A DNA stretch of 64,000 bases from Shewanella donghaensis (GCF_007567505.1 NZ_CP041783.1:186001-250000); one strand, 5' to 3'. Shown: positions 27,498 to 38,123, counted from the first letter of the stretch. Numbers and translations: made by a program. Notes: generated by a model from the letters alone, not told the origin.

Positions 27498-27513
27498 TAT
27501 TCCATATGGAATA
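27498..27513. promoter_or_regulatory. 16-bp perfect palindrome upstream of fadL
   Basis: TATTCCATATGGAATA is a perfect palindrome 48 bp before the fadL ATG, in the expected promoter zone. It resembles no FadR or PsrA site that I know; it may be an operator for another regulator. Confidence 0.45.
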
Positions 27514-27560
27514 ATGGTTAGTGCTATTATTCTCTTATGCAAATTTTAGAGAATACTAAT

Positions 27561-28775
27561 ATGACCCGTAACATCATAAAATTAGCACCATTAGCGCTTT
27601 TATTTTCATTACCAGCCAGTGCTAGCGGTTTATTTTTACAAGAAGCTGTTTATGCCAACCTAGGTACTGCAGGGGCAGGTGACGGTGTTTACACTGAATC
27701 AGCAGCTGCTATGTGGGTTAACCCGGCGATTATGTCCTTTATGGGTGACAATAAAACCACCGTTAATGGTTTAGTATTTGATCTGGGTGTGGATTTTTAT
27801 GATGTAGACGATACCGCAAACGGTGGCAGTAATAATTATCTAGCCTCAATTGCTGCATTTCATGTAGTGCAACTGACTGATGATTTACATTTTGGTATTG
27901 GGTTAGGCACCGCAGGTGGTTCTGGTTTAGATTACAGCGCTGATTGGGCTGGTGAACTGCAATTAGAAGATATTAATCTATTGACGCTACAATTGAACCC
28001 TTCGTTAAGTTATCGCATTAATGACCAATGGTCAGTGGCCGCGGGATTACAACTTAATTATGCCGTGCTTGATGCGAGAATGGTTAACACTCAAATTGAA
28101 AGTGCCTCTGATTGGGCAACAGGCTATAACGCAGGTGTGGTATATCAACCTACTGATAAGCTCATGATGGGCTTAAGTTACCGTTCAAAACTAGAGCATG
28201 ATTTCCAAGGTGATTTAAATTCAGATATTCGTTTAGAAAAACTTCTTTTAACTGACTACTCTATGGACAGCACCCTAGTGGCGTTAGTGGATTTTAGTGC
28301 TAGCTACCAATTAACACCTGAATTGGCATTGTTAACGACTGTGCAGTGGCATCAGTGGAGTGACTGGGATTCTACCCCGATAACCTTTAATGGTACCGTT
28401 GATGGGGTTTCAAATTCATTTGATTTAACGCAAAACCGTGACTGGGATGATGTGTGGCATTACGGTGTCGGTTTAGATTACGCCATTAACAAAGACTGGA
28501 ATTTAAAGTTGGGTTTCTCTTATGAAACCTCACCTCAAGATGACCCATATTTACAAACGCCTGATATCCCGGTTGGAGTTCAAAAACGATACTCTGTGGG
28601 TGTAAGTACTTATATTGGCGACAGTAAATTAGATATGTTTTATGAATATGCTGATTTAGGTAACGTTGAAATTCGTCAAGATGGTCTTATTCCTGGTACT
28701 GATCTAACTGGTAACTTGTTGAATGGTTATTTTGACTCTAGCATTCACTTTGTCGGTTTCTCGTTAACCTTCTAA
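27561..28775 (+). CDS. fadL: Outer-membrane long-chain fatty acid transporter FadL/OmpP1 family
   Basis: 404 residues: signal peptide (LAPLALLFSLPASA), then the FadL N terminus SGLFLQEAVYANLGTAGAGDGVYTE with the typical 'NP' stretch MWVNPAIMS, and a 14-strand barrel ending F. The ATG at 27561 is chosen over one 8 codons upstream because it starts the signal peptide and has AGAGA ahead. Imports hydrophobic compounds such as fatty acids; exact substrate unknown. Terminator shared with trpA follows. Confidence 0.9.
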   Translation: MTRNIIKLAPLALLFSLPASASGLFLQEAVYANLGTAGAGDGVYTESAAAMWVNPAIMSFMGDNKTTVNGLVFDLGVDFYDVDDTANGGSNNYLASIAAFHVVQLTDDLHFGIGLGTAGGSGLDYSADWAGELQLEDINLLTLQLNPSLSYRINDQWSVAAGLQLNYAVLDARMVNTQIESASDWATGYNAGVVYQPTDKLMMGLSYRSKLEHDFQGDLNSDIRLEKLLLTDYSMDSTLVALVDFSASYQLTPELALLTTVQWHQWSDWDSTPITFNGTVDGVSNSFDLTQNRDWDDVWHYGVGLDYAINKDWNLKLGFSYETSPQDDPYLQTPDIPVGVQKRYSVGVSTYIGDSKLDMFYEYADLGNVEIRQDGLIPGTDLTGNLLNGYFDSSIHFVGFSLTF

Positions 28776-28831
28776 AGCCGCAAAAATTCATATAGCATTT
28801 ACTATTAAAAATAATGTTTGATGAAGAATAA

Positions 28832-28866
28832 AAAAATGCCGCTCATTGTTGATGAGCGGCATTTTT
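28832..28866. terminator. Bidirectional terminator between fadL and trpA
   Basis: A 15-bp perfect stem (AAAAATGCCGCTCAT / ATGAGCGGCATTTTT) and a 5-base loop. It serves both converging units. Confidence 0.95.
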
Positions 28867-28987
28867 GTTTAATGTATTTGAGAATGCATTGTTTATTTAT
28901 TTTAGCCGTTAGAAGCTTTTCCTTGAAAGCATGAGCCTTGTAAACTTTAGTCATTAAAAATGACCAGTGCATAGTCTCAATATGGTG

Positions 28988-29812
28988 TTAGCCTTTTTGA
29001 GTTGCTGCCTTCATATTACGAGTAAATTCAGCAAGGGCGCTCACTAATTCAGCTTCGTTATGTTGGTGTTTTTCGATTATTTTAACGACAGCTGAACCTG
29101 AAATAGCACCTGCTGCACCAGCATTAATCGCTGCACTGACCTGGCTTGGTTCTGCGATACCAAAACCCAATAATGGTGGCGGGGCATTAAATTCTGCCAA
29201 TTTTGCCACCACTGTATCAATTGGTTGGCCAGCTTTTGATTCTGTTCCTGTTACTCCAGCGCGGGATAACAAGTAGGTGTAACCTTGACCTTTTTCACTG
29301 ACCATTTTTAAGGTGTCACTGTCAGCATTAGGCGGGGCAATGAAAATTGGCGCTATGCCATGTTTTTTAGCCGATTCACTAAACGGGGCTGACTCTTCAA
29401 CGGGCACATCTGCAATCAGTACAGAATCCACACCAGCTTGTTGTGCTTTGGCATAAAAATCATCGATACCATTGGCAAATACGAGATTGGCATATAACAA
29501 TAAACCCATTGGCATTTGAGGATAAAGTTCACGTACTTGAGTCAACATGCTAAAGCAATCAGAGACACTGGTACCTGATGCTAATGCGCGTAGGTTTGCA
29601 CCTTGAATCACTGGGCCATCAGCAAGAGGGTCTGAAAACGGAAATCCAAGCTCAAGGGCATCAGCGCCGTTATCTACTAGGGTTTTGATAATATTCAGTG
29701 ACACTTCAACAGACGGGTCGCCTAAGGTCACAAAAGGAACGAAAGCGCCTTGTTTCTTCGCGTCTAGCTGGTCGAATGCTGCTTGATAACGATTAGTAAT
29801 GGGTAAAGACAT
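28988..29812 (-). CDS. trpA: Tryptophan synthase alpha chain
   Basis: Cleaves indole-3-glycerol phosphate to indole, passed to TrpB. 274 residues, with [11 protein letters not shown], the catalytic region [17 protein letters not shown] (Glu and Asp) and phosphate-binding [10 protein letters not shown] and [10 protein letters not shown]. The start at 29812 is chosen because GGAG lies 7 bases ahead; upstream in-frame ATGs overlap that site or trpB. Last gene of the trp operon. Confidence 0.95.
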   Translation of the reverse strand: MSLPITNRYQAAFDQLDAKKQGAFVPFVTLGDPSVEVSLNIIKTLVDNGADALELGFPFSDPLADGPVIQGANLRALASGTSVSDCFSMLTQVRELYPQMPMGLLLYANLVFANGIDDFYAKAQQAGVDSVLIADVPVEESAPFSESAKKHGIAPIFIAPPNADSDTLKMVSEKGQGYTYLLSRAGVTGTESKAGQPIDTVVAKLAEFNAPPPLLGFGIAEPSQVSAAINAGAAGAISGSAVVKIIEKHQHNEAELVSALAEFTRNMKAATQKG

Positions 29813-29822
29813 GTTCATCTCC

Positions 29823-31028
29823 TTATTTAGCAGCGTCAGCTGAATCACGTTGTTCTAAAATATCAGCAACGGTGAAAATATCTTTATCACCACGACCAGA
29901 AAGATTAACCACTAAAATGGTTTCTTTAGTGGCTTCTTTTGCTAAACGCACGGCATAGGCAATGGCGTGAGCTGATTCTAAAGCGGGGATAATACCTTCA
30001 CAGCGCGCAAGCAACTGGAAACAATCTAGTGCTTCATCATCAGTTGCGGACTCGTATCGTGCGCGGCCAATAGAATTTAAGTAAGCATGCTGCGGGCCGA
30101 CTGATGGAAAATCAAGACCTGCAGACACTGAGTATGACTCTTCAATTTGACCGTCGCTGTCTTGCATTAACGGGGCTTTCATACCAAAGAAAATGCCGGT
30201 TTTACCGTGTTTTAACGGTGCGCCGTGCATTGGGGTATCAATGCCTTTACCTGCTGGTTCAACACCAATAAGCTCAACATCTTTTTCATCAATAAAGTCA
30301 GCAAACATACCAATAGCGTTTGAACCGCCGCCAACACAGGCAATAACGGCGTCTGGTAAACGGCCTTCTTTTTCAAGAATTTGCTGTTTGGTTTCTTCGC
30401 CAATCATGCGTTGAAATTCACGTACGATAGTCGGGAATGGGTGTGGCCCTGCAGCGGTGCCCAGTAAGTAATGTGCTTTTTCATAGCTTGCTGACCAATC
30501 ACGCATCGCTTCATTACACGCATCTTTAAGGGTTGATGAACCAGAGGTGACAGGGATAACTTCAGCGCCCATTAATTTCATTCTAAATACGTTTGGCGAT
30601 TGACGTTCAATGTCTTTGGCGCCCATGTAGACCTTACATTTCAGATCTAACAATGCGCATGCTAATGCGGTTGCAACGCCATGTTGGCCAGCACCAGTTT
30701 CAGCAATAATCTCTTTTTTACCCATACGTTTTGCCAATAACGCCTGACCTAACACTTGGTTAGTCTTGTGGGCGCCGCCATGAAGTAAATCTTCACGTTT
30801 TAGGTAAATTTTTACCATTGGGTTAGGGCTTAAGTTACGTGTGAGTGTCAGCGCAGTTGGTCGACCTGCATAGTTTTTCAGTAAATCAGTAAACTCTTTT
30901 TGAAATTCAGGGTCTTCTTGAGCTTCAACAAAGGCCGTTTCAAGTTGCTTAAGGGCTGGAACTAAAATTTGTGGGACATACATGCCGCCATATTCACCAA
31001 AATAAGGGTCTAACTTGAGCTTTGTCAT
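29823..31028 (-). CDS. trpB: Tryptophan synthase beta chain
   Basis: PLP enzyme joining indole and serine. 401 residues from the ATG at 31028, which has AAGGA upstream; the longer open frame to 31196 overlaps trpCF and is not used. Motifs: [14 protein letters not shown] lysine in GGAHKTNQ (Lys88), [20 protein letters not shown] and [10 protein letters not shown]. Confidence 0.96.
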   Translation of the reverse strand: MTKLKLDPYFGEYGGMYVPQILVPALKQLETAFVEAQEDPEFQKEFTDLLKNYAGRPTALTLTRNLSPNPMVKIYLKREDLLHGGAHKTNQVLGQALLAKRMGKKEIIAETGAGQHGVATALACALLDLKCKVYMGAKDIERQSPNVFRMKLMGAEVIPVTSGSSTLKDACNEAMRDWSASYEKAHYLLGTAAGPHPFPTIVREFQRMIGEETKQQILEKEGRLPDAVIACVGGGSNAIGMFADFIDEKDVELIGVEPAGKGIDTPMHGAPLKHGKTGIFFGMKAPLMQDSDGQIEESYSVSAGLDFPSVGPQHAYLNSIGRARYESATDDEALDCFQLLARCEGIIPALESAHAIAYAVRLAKEATKETILVVNLSGRGDKDIFTVADILEQRDSADAAK

Positions 31029-31125
31029 TGGGTTTTCCTTATCAATATTATGTGAAATACCTATGTTGGCTATTTCGAAATGCTTAAACTGTTCAATGCA
31101 TTGGCTCGCAATCGAGCCAATGTGA

Positions 31126-32601
31126 TTAATTCTTTCTGATTGCTGCAAATGCGTGAGCCACTTTCTGCGGGTCTTTAACTCCGGGCGCCGATTCAACCCC
31201 TGAATTAAGATCTAAGCCATAGAAACCTTGTTGATTTGCCTCAAATGCATTTTCTGGTGTCAGCCCACCTGCGAGCATGGCATTTTCTCGTTCAGCGGCT
31301 GTTATCGCTGATGAGTCGAGTAACGCTTGCCAATCAAATGTCTTACCTGTGCCACCAAATTCAGCGTTGTTTTTACTGTCGAATAAGTAACGATCGCAGC
31401 CTTGTGGTTTATCACCCACAGTATTGGTGCCGCTATCTACGCTAACCGCTTTCCAAATTTGGCAATCAAGCTTAGCGTCAGTGAGTAATTGTTTTAGCGC
31501 GCTTATGTCGGCACTGGTTTCACTGCCGTGCAATTGCACTACCGACAAGCCAACGGTTTTAACGGTTGCAACGATATCGGCATTGGCTTTATTGACGAAT
31601 ACGCCAACAAAGTTCAAACCAATGCTGGCTTGTTGGCTTTGCTTAACAAGAGCAGCTGCTTGTTCAATGCTGACGTTGCGTGGCGATTTCGGATGAAAAA
31701 TTAATCCACCATAAACAGCGCCCGCTTGTGCCACGGCTTTAACGTCTTCAATGCGGGTTAAGCCACACACTTTGTTATGACCAAAAATAAGCTGACGGCA
31801 AGCTAAATCAATATCATCTTGCGCCATGATTGAACTACCAACAAGGTAGCCATCAACCAATGGATTTAAACGTTTTACTTGCTGATTGTTGTAAATGCCA
31901 GACTCACTAATAATAACGCGGTCAGACGGTATTTGCGGTGCTAGCACTTCAGTCGTTGCAAGGTCTGTGCTTAAGTCACGTAAGTTACGGTTATTAATAC
32001 CTATAATCGCGGCATTAAGATCAATCGCCCGTTCAAGTTCTTGCTGATTACTGACTTCTGTTAATGCATCTAAATTGTATTTAACCGCTTCTGCTGCCAG
32101 TAATTTATACTGCTGATCATCGAGTACTGACAGCATTAATAACACAGCATCAGCGCCTTGATGGGCCGCGAGCTTGATTTGGTATGGGTCGACAAAGAAG
32201 TCTTTACACAAGATCGGTTGTTTAACACGCGCACGCACTAATGGGATGTAATCAATATCACCTTGAAAAAACTGCTCGTCAGTTAATACCGAAATCCCAG
32301 CAGCATAGTTGCCATAAATATCAGCTATTGCTTCAACATCAAAAACTGGGCGAATCAATCCCTTAGAAGGACTGGCTTTTTTACACTCAAAAATATAACC
32401 GGCATTAGGCTGTTTTAGCGCATCAAATAAGCTACGGTCTGAGATTTTTGGTTGTAAGCTCGCTTCTGGGTAGCGAAGTTTTAATGAGGCAATGTGCGCC
32501 ACTTTGGTATCAACAATTTTAGTTAATACATTTGATTCTTTAGCTTCAGAATTAGTCGCAGAATTAATACTCGTGTTAGCGCCAGAGTTAATAGTGGTCA
32601 T
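31126..32601 (-). CDS. trpCF: Bifunctional indole-3-glycerol phosphate synthase / phosphoribosylanthranilate isomerase
   Basis: 491-residue fusion of two TIM barrels, as in enterics. IGPS part about residues 28-285: [43 protein letters not shown] part about 286-489: [12 protein letters not shown] (Cys), [36 protein letters not shown]. The first 27 residues (rich in Ser, Asn, Thr) are an unconserved extension. Overlaps the trpD stop by 1 base (TAATG). Confidence 0.95.
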   Translation of the reverse strand: MTTINSGANTSINSATNSEAKESNVLTKIVDTKVAHIASLKLRYPEASLQPKISDRSLFDALKQPNAGYIFECKKASPSKGLIRPVFDVEAIADIYGNYAAGISVLTDEQFFQGDIDYIPLVRARVKQPILCKDFFVDPYQIKLAAHQGADAVLLMLSVLDDQQYKLLAAEAVKYNLDALTEVSNQQELERAIDLNAAIIGINNRNLRDLSTDLATTEVLAPQIPSDRVIISESGIYNNQQVKRLNPLVDGYLVGSSIMAQDDIDLACRQLIFGHNKVCGLTRIEDVKAVAQAGAVYGGLIFHPKSPRNVSIEQAAALVKQSQQASIGLNFVGVFVNKANADIVATVKTVGLSVVQLHGSETSADISALKQLLTDAKLDCQIWKAVSVDSGTNTVGDKPQGCDRYLFDSKNNAEFGGTGKTFDWQALLDSSAITAAERENAMLAGGLTPENAFEANQQGFYGLDLNSGVESAPGVKDPQKVAHAFAAIRKN

Positions 32602-33641
32602 TATTTCGCATCCTCTTGTTGGCTTGCTGCAGCCAGTTGGGTCAAGACTTGAAAAGCTTTACCACTGTTAATCGTATTTAATGCGAGTTGCGTGCCTTGC
32701 TGCACGCTATCGCAAACACCGCTAACATAAAGCGCACAACCTGCATTAATTGCCACCGCATCACGATGGGCAGGCTTACCTTCACCTTTTAAAATAGCTT
32801 GGGTAATAAGGGCATTATCACTTGGCTCACCGCCTTCTAAGGCTTTAATCTCAGCAGGCTCAACCCCTAACTCTTGTGGGGTTAATGTATAAAAACGAAT
32901 ATCGCCATCATTAAGTTCTGCCACTTGCGTTTCGCCATGCAATGCTACTTCATCTAAACCACTGCCATACACTACCATTGCGCGTTTAACACCTAAGGCA
33001 TTAAGAACATTGACGATAGGGGCAATTAACTTCGGTGAATAGACACCAAGAATCATGGCTTCTGGTTTTGCAGGGTTAATTAACGGCCCAAGTATATTAA
33101 AAATAGTGCGCGTTTTAAGGGCTTGTCTTACTGGGACGGCATGTCTTACACCTGCATGGTAATGCGGGGCGAACAAGAAACATAAACCAAAATCATCAAC
33201 ACATTTGCTGGCTGATTCAGGGTCCATGGTTAGCGCAATACCACAATGTGACAGTACATCTGATGCGCCAGATTTGCTCGATACGCCGCGATTACCATGT
33301 TTAGTGACTTTTGCTCCCGCAGCAGCGGCAACAAAAGATGCGGTAGTCGAGATATTAATGGTGTTATGGCCATCGCCACCGGTTCCGACAATATCAACCA
33401 CTCCAGTGACTAATGATTGCGCGCTGCGTGGAAACGGTTTAGCTGCTTGACGCAGGGCATCAGCCGCGCCAGTGATTTCATCAATGGTTTCACCGCGCAT
33501 TTTTAGCGCAACTAACATGCCCGCCATGGCTACAGGGTCCATTTCACCAGCAACAATAGCACTAAACAGTTGTGCGCTTTGCTCACGAGTAAGGGCATTA
33601 CCTTGGTATAACGAGTCTAAAAGAGGTTGTAGCTCAGCCAT
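32601..33641 (-). CDS. trpD: Anthranilate phosphoribosyltransferase
   Basis: 346 residues with the PRPP-binding GTGGDGHNTINISTT, KHGNRGVSSKSGASD and the FLFAPHYHAGVRHAVPVR and NILGPLINPA segments of the family. Unlike enteric trpGD fusions, TrpG is a separate protein here. Starts 1 base inside the trpG stop. Confidence 0.96.
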   Translation of the reverse strand: MAELQPLLDSLYQGNALTREQSAQLFSAIVAGEMDPVAMAGMLVALKMRGETIDEITGAADALRQAAKPFPRSAQSLVTGVVDIVGTGGDGHNTINISTTASFVAAAAGAKVTKHGNRGVSSKSGASDVLSHCGIALTMDPESASKCVDDFGLCFLFAPHYHAGVRHAVPVRQALKTRTIFNILGPLINPAKPEAMILGVYSPKLIAPIVNVLNALGVKRAMVVYGSGLDEVALHGETQVAELNDGDIRFYTLTPQELGVEPAEIKALEGGEPSDNALITQAILKGEGKPAHRDAVAINAGCALYVSGVCDSVQQGTQLALNTINSGKAFQVLTQLAAASQQEDAK

Positions 33642-34300
33642 TACAGTGTTCCTTTTGCTGGTGAATCAACACTTGCTGACGTATTAGTCAGATAAGACAG
33701 TGTTTGGGTTAATAAGGTGCAGCCTAAGGTGGTTAATATTGATTCTGGGTGGAATTGAAACCCAACCGCTTTATCTTGTGGGTGCAATACGGCCATTGGC
33801 ATATCATCAGTGGTGGCAATAATGTCTAAACAATCGGGTACTTTGGTGGCGACCAAACTGTGATAGCGGGCAACAGGCAGTGGTGAAGGAAGGTTGGCAA
33901 ATACACCTTCGCCAGTATGAATAGTTGGACTCGCTTTACCATGAACAACAAAAGGGGCGCGCTCAACTTTACCGCCGTAATATTCCACCATCGCTTGATG
34001 ACCTAAACAGATCCCCAGCATTGGCACTTTACCGGCAACTTTACCGATTAATTCCATCATGCAACCTGCTTCGTGCGGGGCGCCAGGTCCTGGTGATAAA
34101 ACTAGTGCCGCTTTACCTGCTTCGTTAATCAGTTTTTCAGCTAAATAGTCTGCGCTAACATCATTACGGTAAATGAGAACTTCAAAGCCTAAACTGCGAA
34201 ATTGATCTACTAGGTTATAGGTGAAAGAGTCGAAGTTATCTAATAAATACAGTTTCATATTATTGTCTTGCTTAGCAGCGTTGGTTAAAAGAGTGCTCAT
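33641..34300 (-). CDS. trpG: Anthranilate synthase glutamine amidotransferase subunit
   Basis: 219-residue class I amidotransferase giving ammonia to TrpE. Visible: LDNFDSFTYNLVDQF, SPGPGAPHEAG, nucleophile GICLGHQ (Cys98) and the His/Glu pair FHPES. The first 14 residues precede the usual family start; the ATG at 34300 is kept because it overlaps the trpE stop by 4 bp and has GGGAGG upstream. Confidence 0.95.
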   Translation of the reverse strand: MSTLLTNAAKQDNNMKLYLLDNFDSFTYNLVDQFRSLGFEVLIYRNDVSADYLAEKLINEAGKAALVLSPGPGAPHEAGCMMELIGKVAGKVPMLGICLGHQAMVEYYGGKVERAPFVVHGKASPTIHTGEGVFANLPSPLPVARYHSLVATKVPDCLDIIATTDDMPMAVLHPQDKAVGFQFHPESILTTLGCTLLTQTLSYLTNTSASVDSPAKGTL

Positions 34301-35847
34301 AGTCCGCCTCCCATTTTAATTGCTGATATAACGGCTTGTGCCTTTTGACGAGTTTCGTCAGCTTCTGCTTGTGGGTTTGAATCAAACACCACACCTGCAC
34401 CTGCTTGAATAAATGCCACATCATTTTTTACAAAGGCTGAGCGGATAACGATACAGGTATCCATATCACCAAGACCATTAAGGTAACCTACAGCGCCGCC
34501 ATAACTGCCTCGACGGGCTTTTTCTGCTTCACGAACCAGTTGTGATGCGCGTACTTTGGGTGCGCCCACTAAGGTGCCCATATTCATACACGCCTGATAA
34601 GCATGCAGTGCATCTAAGTCTTCGCGTAATTGCCCTGTTACGCGACTGACTAAGTGCATCACATGCGAGTAGCGATCAACTTTTAATAATTCAGCGACTT
34701 TACGGCTGCCACTTTGGCTAATGCGGGCGATATCGTTACGGGCTAAATCCACTAACATTAAGTGTTCAGAAAGCTCTTTCTTATCAAGGCGTAGTTCAAG
34801 CTCGATACGACTGTCTAAATCAAAATCAATGGTACCATCAAGGGTTTTACCGCGCTGACGTGTGCCTGCTATTGGGTAAACTTCCACTTGATTACTGGCG
34901 GCATCATATTTGAGTGCGCTTTCAGGTGATGCGCCAAATAAGGTGAAATCAGGGCCGCGGAAATAAAACATGTAAGGGCTTGGATTGGTCAGTCTTAATG
35001 CGCGGTAAGCACCTAAAGTATTTGGGCAGGGCAGACTAAAACTTCTTGAAGGGACTACCTGAAAAATATCACCAGCAACAATATGCTCTTTTAAGTCGAT
35101 TACCGTTTGTTTGTATGTTTCATCACTGATGTTGACTTGGGTTGTCGCATCAACGGTCACTAATGGCTCAACAGCTGCTAATGTTTGGCAATTTTCTTTA
35201 AGGTCATTAACCCGTTGAAATAGGGTATCAGCTAAAGCCATATTGTCTGAAAATTGGTGAGTAATGATATCGGCTTGCTGGGTTTGGTGGTCGACTAGTA
35301 TTAACGTTTCAGCTAAATAGAATAAGTAATCAGGACAATCATTATCAGCATTAGGGACTTCAGGTAACGGCTCTACGGTATCAATCAAATCATAGGCCAA
35401 TACGCCACCTAAAAATAAATCTTCAAAGGCATCTGTTTGATTGGTTTGAATGTGTTGAATAAACATTCTTAAACCATCAAGTGGAGAGGTTGATTTTAAT
35501 CGCGCATCTTCATCTAATCGCTCAGCCACTTTTGCTAAATGTACCGTGATGACGTTATCTTGTTGCTGCTGTTCACTTGATTTGAAAAAGTCACTGATTG
35601 GTGCAAGTAAGCTCGCGCCGTTATCAGTTAATGCAGTAAAGGTGAGTTTATAACCATCACAACGAACCATCATTGCAGCATGGGTTAATACAATACTCTT
35701 TAGATGATCTTTGCTTTCTATTTCTGCTGACTCTAACAACATGGTATGCGGCGCGTTAGCAGTTATGTGTTGATAAAGACTCAATGGATCAGCGTGATAC
35801 GCTAATGTCTGCTTTTGGGTTACCACATGGGAAAATTGATGCTTCAT
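34297..35847 (-). CDS. trpE: Anthranilate synthase component I
   Basis: Converts chorismate to anthranilate; first step of tryptophan synthesis. 516 residues from the ATG at 35847, which aligns the feedback-site LLES motif at residue 36 as in E. coli; the open frame extends to 35901 but is likely untranslated. Chorismate-binding motifs: FGASPESALKY, PIAGTRQRGK, LDKKELSEHLMLVDLARND, GAPKVRA, RRGSYGGAVGY. GGGAGG lies about 13 bases upstream, a wide spacing. Controlled by the trpL attenuator ahead. Confidence 0.95.
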   Translation of the reverse strand: MKHQFSHVVTQKQTLAYHADPLSLYQHITANAPHTMLLESAEIESKDHLKSIVLTHAAMMVRCDGYKLTFTALTDNGASLLAPISDFFKSSEQQQQDNVITVHLAKVAERLDEDARLKSTSPLDGLRMFIQHIQTNQTDAFEDLFLGGVLAYDLIDTVEPLPEVPNADNDCPDYLFYLAETLILVDHQTQQADIITHQFSDNMALADTLFQRVNDLKENCQTLAAVEPLVTVDATTQVNISDETYKQTVIDLKEHIVAGDIFQVVPSRSFSLPCPNTLGAYRALRLTNPSPYMFYFRGPDFTLFGASPESALKYDAASNQVEVYPIAGTRQRGKTLDGTIDFDLDSRIELELRLDKKELSEHLMLVDLARNDIARISQSGSRKVAELLKVDRYSHVMHLVSRVTGQLREDLDALHAYQACMNMGTLVGAPKVRASQLVREAEKARRGSYGGAVGYLNGLGDMDTCIVIRSAFVKNDVAFIQAGAGVVFDSNPQAEADETRQKAQAVISAIKMGGGL

Positions 35848-35952
35848 AATGCTTATTTCGCCTCCCTGATGTTGTACTTTTTCATACTGTATTCTCTTCA
35901 TATTTTCTTGGTTTGCGTTAGTTGTATCGGAGAGTGCAAGCCGTAAATAGCA

Positions 35953-35980
35953 AGAAAGCCCACATCTCTGCGGGCTTTCT
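35953..35980 (-). terminator. trp attenuator terminator hairpin
   Basis: A 9-bp perfect stem (AGAAAGCCC / GGGCTTTCT) with a 10-base loop lies on the minus strand between trpL and trpE, followed by a U-rich but interrupted tract (TTGCTATTT). Its place and GC-rich stem fit a Trp-codon attenuator. Confidence 0.75.
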
Positions 35981-36026
35981 AGTAAAATCTTGTGTTATTT
36001 AAATCACCACAACGCTTCACAACCCG

Positions 36027-36080
36027 TTAATTTGGGAAGTGCCACCACCAACTGATGTTTAATGCGTTAAAGTTTGTCAT
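36027..36080 (-). CDS. trpL: trp operon leader peptide
   Basis: A 17-residue open frame, MTNFNALNISWWWHFPN, with three consecutive Trp codons. It starts at an ATG 180 nt upstream of the frame containing trpE, with GAGA about 10 bases ahead. Ribosome stalling at the WWW run when charged tRNA-Trp is scarce would prevent the downstream hairpin and let trpE be read, as in classical attenuation. It is too short for normal gene callers. Confidence 0.88.
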   Translation of the reverse strand: MTNFNALNISWWWHFPN

Positions 36081-36375
36081 TTAAATAGGTTCTCTTTTTA
36101 AGTTACTTGCAGGTCATGTCACTGCGAAGTTATATAATGGGTTCTTATCAATTGTACTTAAGTTTATGAGTAAAACATTTACTAATAAGATAGTAATAAA
36201 AACTCAAGTAAGTGCCTATAGAAGACCTTAGCTGGCGTTTAAAGTCAATTGAATATTTCTCAAATTTATTATTTTTTTGCTGTTAACGGCTAAAGGACTA
36301 TCAATTGACTGAAAATGTAGCAAATAAACAGCACATGGCTAAGCATTCTAACAAAGTTTAAAGTACAATAACCTA
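36081..36375. promoter_or_regulatory. trp/rnm divergent spacer
   Basis: About 295 bp between trpL and rnm. An inverted repeat TTACTA-N6-TAGTAA at 36179-36196 might be an operator (a TrpR site is possible but not matched well). No clear sigma-70 pair could be assigned for the trp promoter. Confidence 0.3.
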
Positions 36376-37236
36376 ATGATAACAGACACTCTATTGGCCG
36401 ATCTTCACAGCCACACGACCGCATCTGACGGCGTACTCTCTCCAGCTGAACTTGTTGAACGTGCCATTGATAAGGGCGTACAAATGTTCGCTATTACCGA
36501 TCATGACACTGTCGATGGACTGTCTGAAGCACATGAATTTAATAATAAGCATACAACGCCATTAAAACTCATTAATGGCGTTGAAATTTCTACACGTTGG
36601 AACAACTTTGATATCCATATTGTCGGTTTGAATATGGATATTACTGATCCTGTATTGCTTGAGTTTCTTATTCAACAACGTGAGCTGCGTGAGCTTCGCG
36701 CTAAAGAGATTGGCATACGTTTAGCAAAGGCTGGTATTGAAGGCGCATACGAAGGTGCAAAGAAATATGCTGCAGGCGCTGCCATAAGCCGTGGTCATTA
36801 TGCGCGCTGGTTAGCCGAAAACGGCTATGCTAAAGATATGCCCAGCGTGTTTAAACGCTATCTAGCCCGCAATAAAACTGGTTATGTTCCAAATAATTGG
36901 GGTGATATGGCCAATGCCATTGATATTATTCACCGCAGCGGCGGCGTAGCAGTTCTTGCGCACCCAAGTGGATATAAACTATCGGGTAAATGGCTTAAAA
37001 AATTAGTCCGTGAATATAAAGAAGCGGGCGGAGATGCGATGGAAGTCGTATTAGGTCAACAAAGTATTGATGACAGAGCTAACTTGGTCGCGCTGAGTCA
37101 CTTGAATAACCTTATGGGTTCAATTGGCAGCGATTTTCATTTCCCGAGCAATTGGATTGAGTTAGGTAAAAATTTATTCCAACCAGCTGGCATTCAGTGG
37201 GTATGGCAAGCAGAATCTTGGACGGAGCGAACATGA
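36376..37236 (+). CDS. rnm: PHP-domain phosphoesterase, RNase AM (YciV/TrpH)
   Basis: 286 residues of the PHP family with metal-binding DLHSHTTASDG at the start, ITDHDTVDG, NGVEIS, HPSGYKL and late GSDFHFP. E. coli YciV (RNase AM) trims 5' ends of rRNA and removes nucleotides from short RNAs and 3',5'-bisphosphates. Its place next to trp and yciO is conserved in gammaproteobacteria. yciO overlaps its stop by 4 bp. Confidence 0.9.
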   Translation: MITDTLLADLHSHTTASDGVLSPAELVERAIDKGVQMFAITDHDTVDGLSEAHEFNNKHTTPLKLINGVEISTRWNNFDIHIVGLNMDITDPVLLEFLIQQRELRELRAKEIGIRLAKAGIEGAYEGAKKYAAGAAISRGHYARWLAENGYAKDMPSVFKRYLARNKTGYVPNNWGDMANAIDIIHRSGGVAVLAHPSGYKLSGKWLKKLVREYKEAGGDAMEVVLGQQSIDDRANLVALSHLNNLMGSIGSDFHFPSNWIELGKNLFQPAGIQWVWQAESWTERT

Positions 37237-37853
37237 GCCAATTCTTTTATATACATGATGAAAACCCGCAGGCGAGATTAATTAGCCAAGCGGTGAATAT
37301 TTTAAAACAAGGTGGGGTGATTGTTTACCCGACAGACTCTGGTTATGCACTAGGTTGCATGATGGGTGAAAAAGATGCGATGACCCGCATGGCGCGCATT
37401 CGTAAGATTGATAACGACAATAACTTTTCATTAATGTGTCGTGATTTATCTGAACTGGCAAATTTTGCCAAAGTGGACAATCAAGCCTATCGCTTACTCA
37501 AAAGTTGCACCCCAGGGCCTTATACTTTCATCTTTAAAGCCAGCAAAGAAGTGCCGCGCCGTCTACAATGTGCTAAGAAAAAAACGATTGGTATTCGCGT
37601 GCCTAATAATTTGATTGCGCTAGCCTTACTTGAAGCATTAGAAGCGCCGATTATGTCGACTAGCCTATTGATGCCAAATGAAGAGTTTGCTGAATCTGAT
37701 CCTGAGCATATCCGCGATATTTTAGAGCACAGCGTAGATGCGATTATTCACGGTGGTTATCTTGCTGAAAACCAAACCACAGTGATTGATATGTCTGAAG
37801 GTGAGATTGATATCGTACGTGAAGGTGCGGGCGATATTAGCTTATTTGCCTAA
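37233..37853 (+). CDS. yciO: YciO, Sua5/YrdC-family RNA-binding protein
   Basis: 206 residues from an ATG that overlaps the rnm stop (ATGA). YrdC-domain features: YPTDSGYALGCMMG, NFSLMCRDLSEL, PGPYTFIFKASKEVPRR, TIGIRVPN and MSTSL. YciO is a paralogue of the t6A enzyme TsaC with weak or no such activity; role uncertain. Confidence 0.9.
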   Translation: MSQFFYIHDENPQARLISQAVNILKQGGVIVYPTDSGYALGCMMGEKDAMTRMARIRKIDNDNNFSLMCRDLSELANFAKVDNQAYRLLKSCTPGPYTFIFKASKEVPRRLQCAKKKTIGIRVPNNLIALALLEALEAPIMSTSLLMPNEEFAESDPEHIRDILEHSVDAIIHGGYLAENQTTVIDMSEGEIDIVREGAGDISLFA

Positions 37854-37893
37854 CGCTTTTATTTTTTGTCCCAGCAAGTTTTTTTGATAGTGG

Positions 37894-37922
37894 TTTCAAC
37901 CACCGACAATAGTGCGTATAAT
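37894..37922 (+). promoter_or_regulatory. Candidate sigma-70 promoter for scpA-scpB-rluB
   Basis: A perfect -10 box TATAAT at 37917-37922 with TTTCAA at 37894-37899, 17-base spacing. It is 200 bp before the scpA start and after the yciO stop. Confidence 0.5.
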
Positions 37923-38123
37923 CGCGCGTCTGGTATTTTTCGCCGAAAATTCCGTTGATTTCTGTTTCATTGCAGGCATTAAGCCCATTGAAATCTAGGC
38001 GATAAGCAGTCATTTGTACTTAGGGTTTTAGTGAAGTTATTCATGACCAAAGTCGGAAGATGAGTTTACTGAGTGATATAACTTAGTAAGCTGATTTTAA
38101 ATCATTAAATTAGGGAACAATCA

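Noticed and set aside
31029..31196. N-terminal extension of the trpB frame (56 codons)
   Set aside because: It overlaps the end of trpCF and the family start with a good ribosome site is at 31028.
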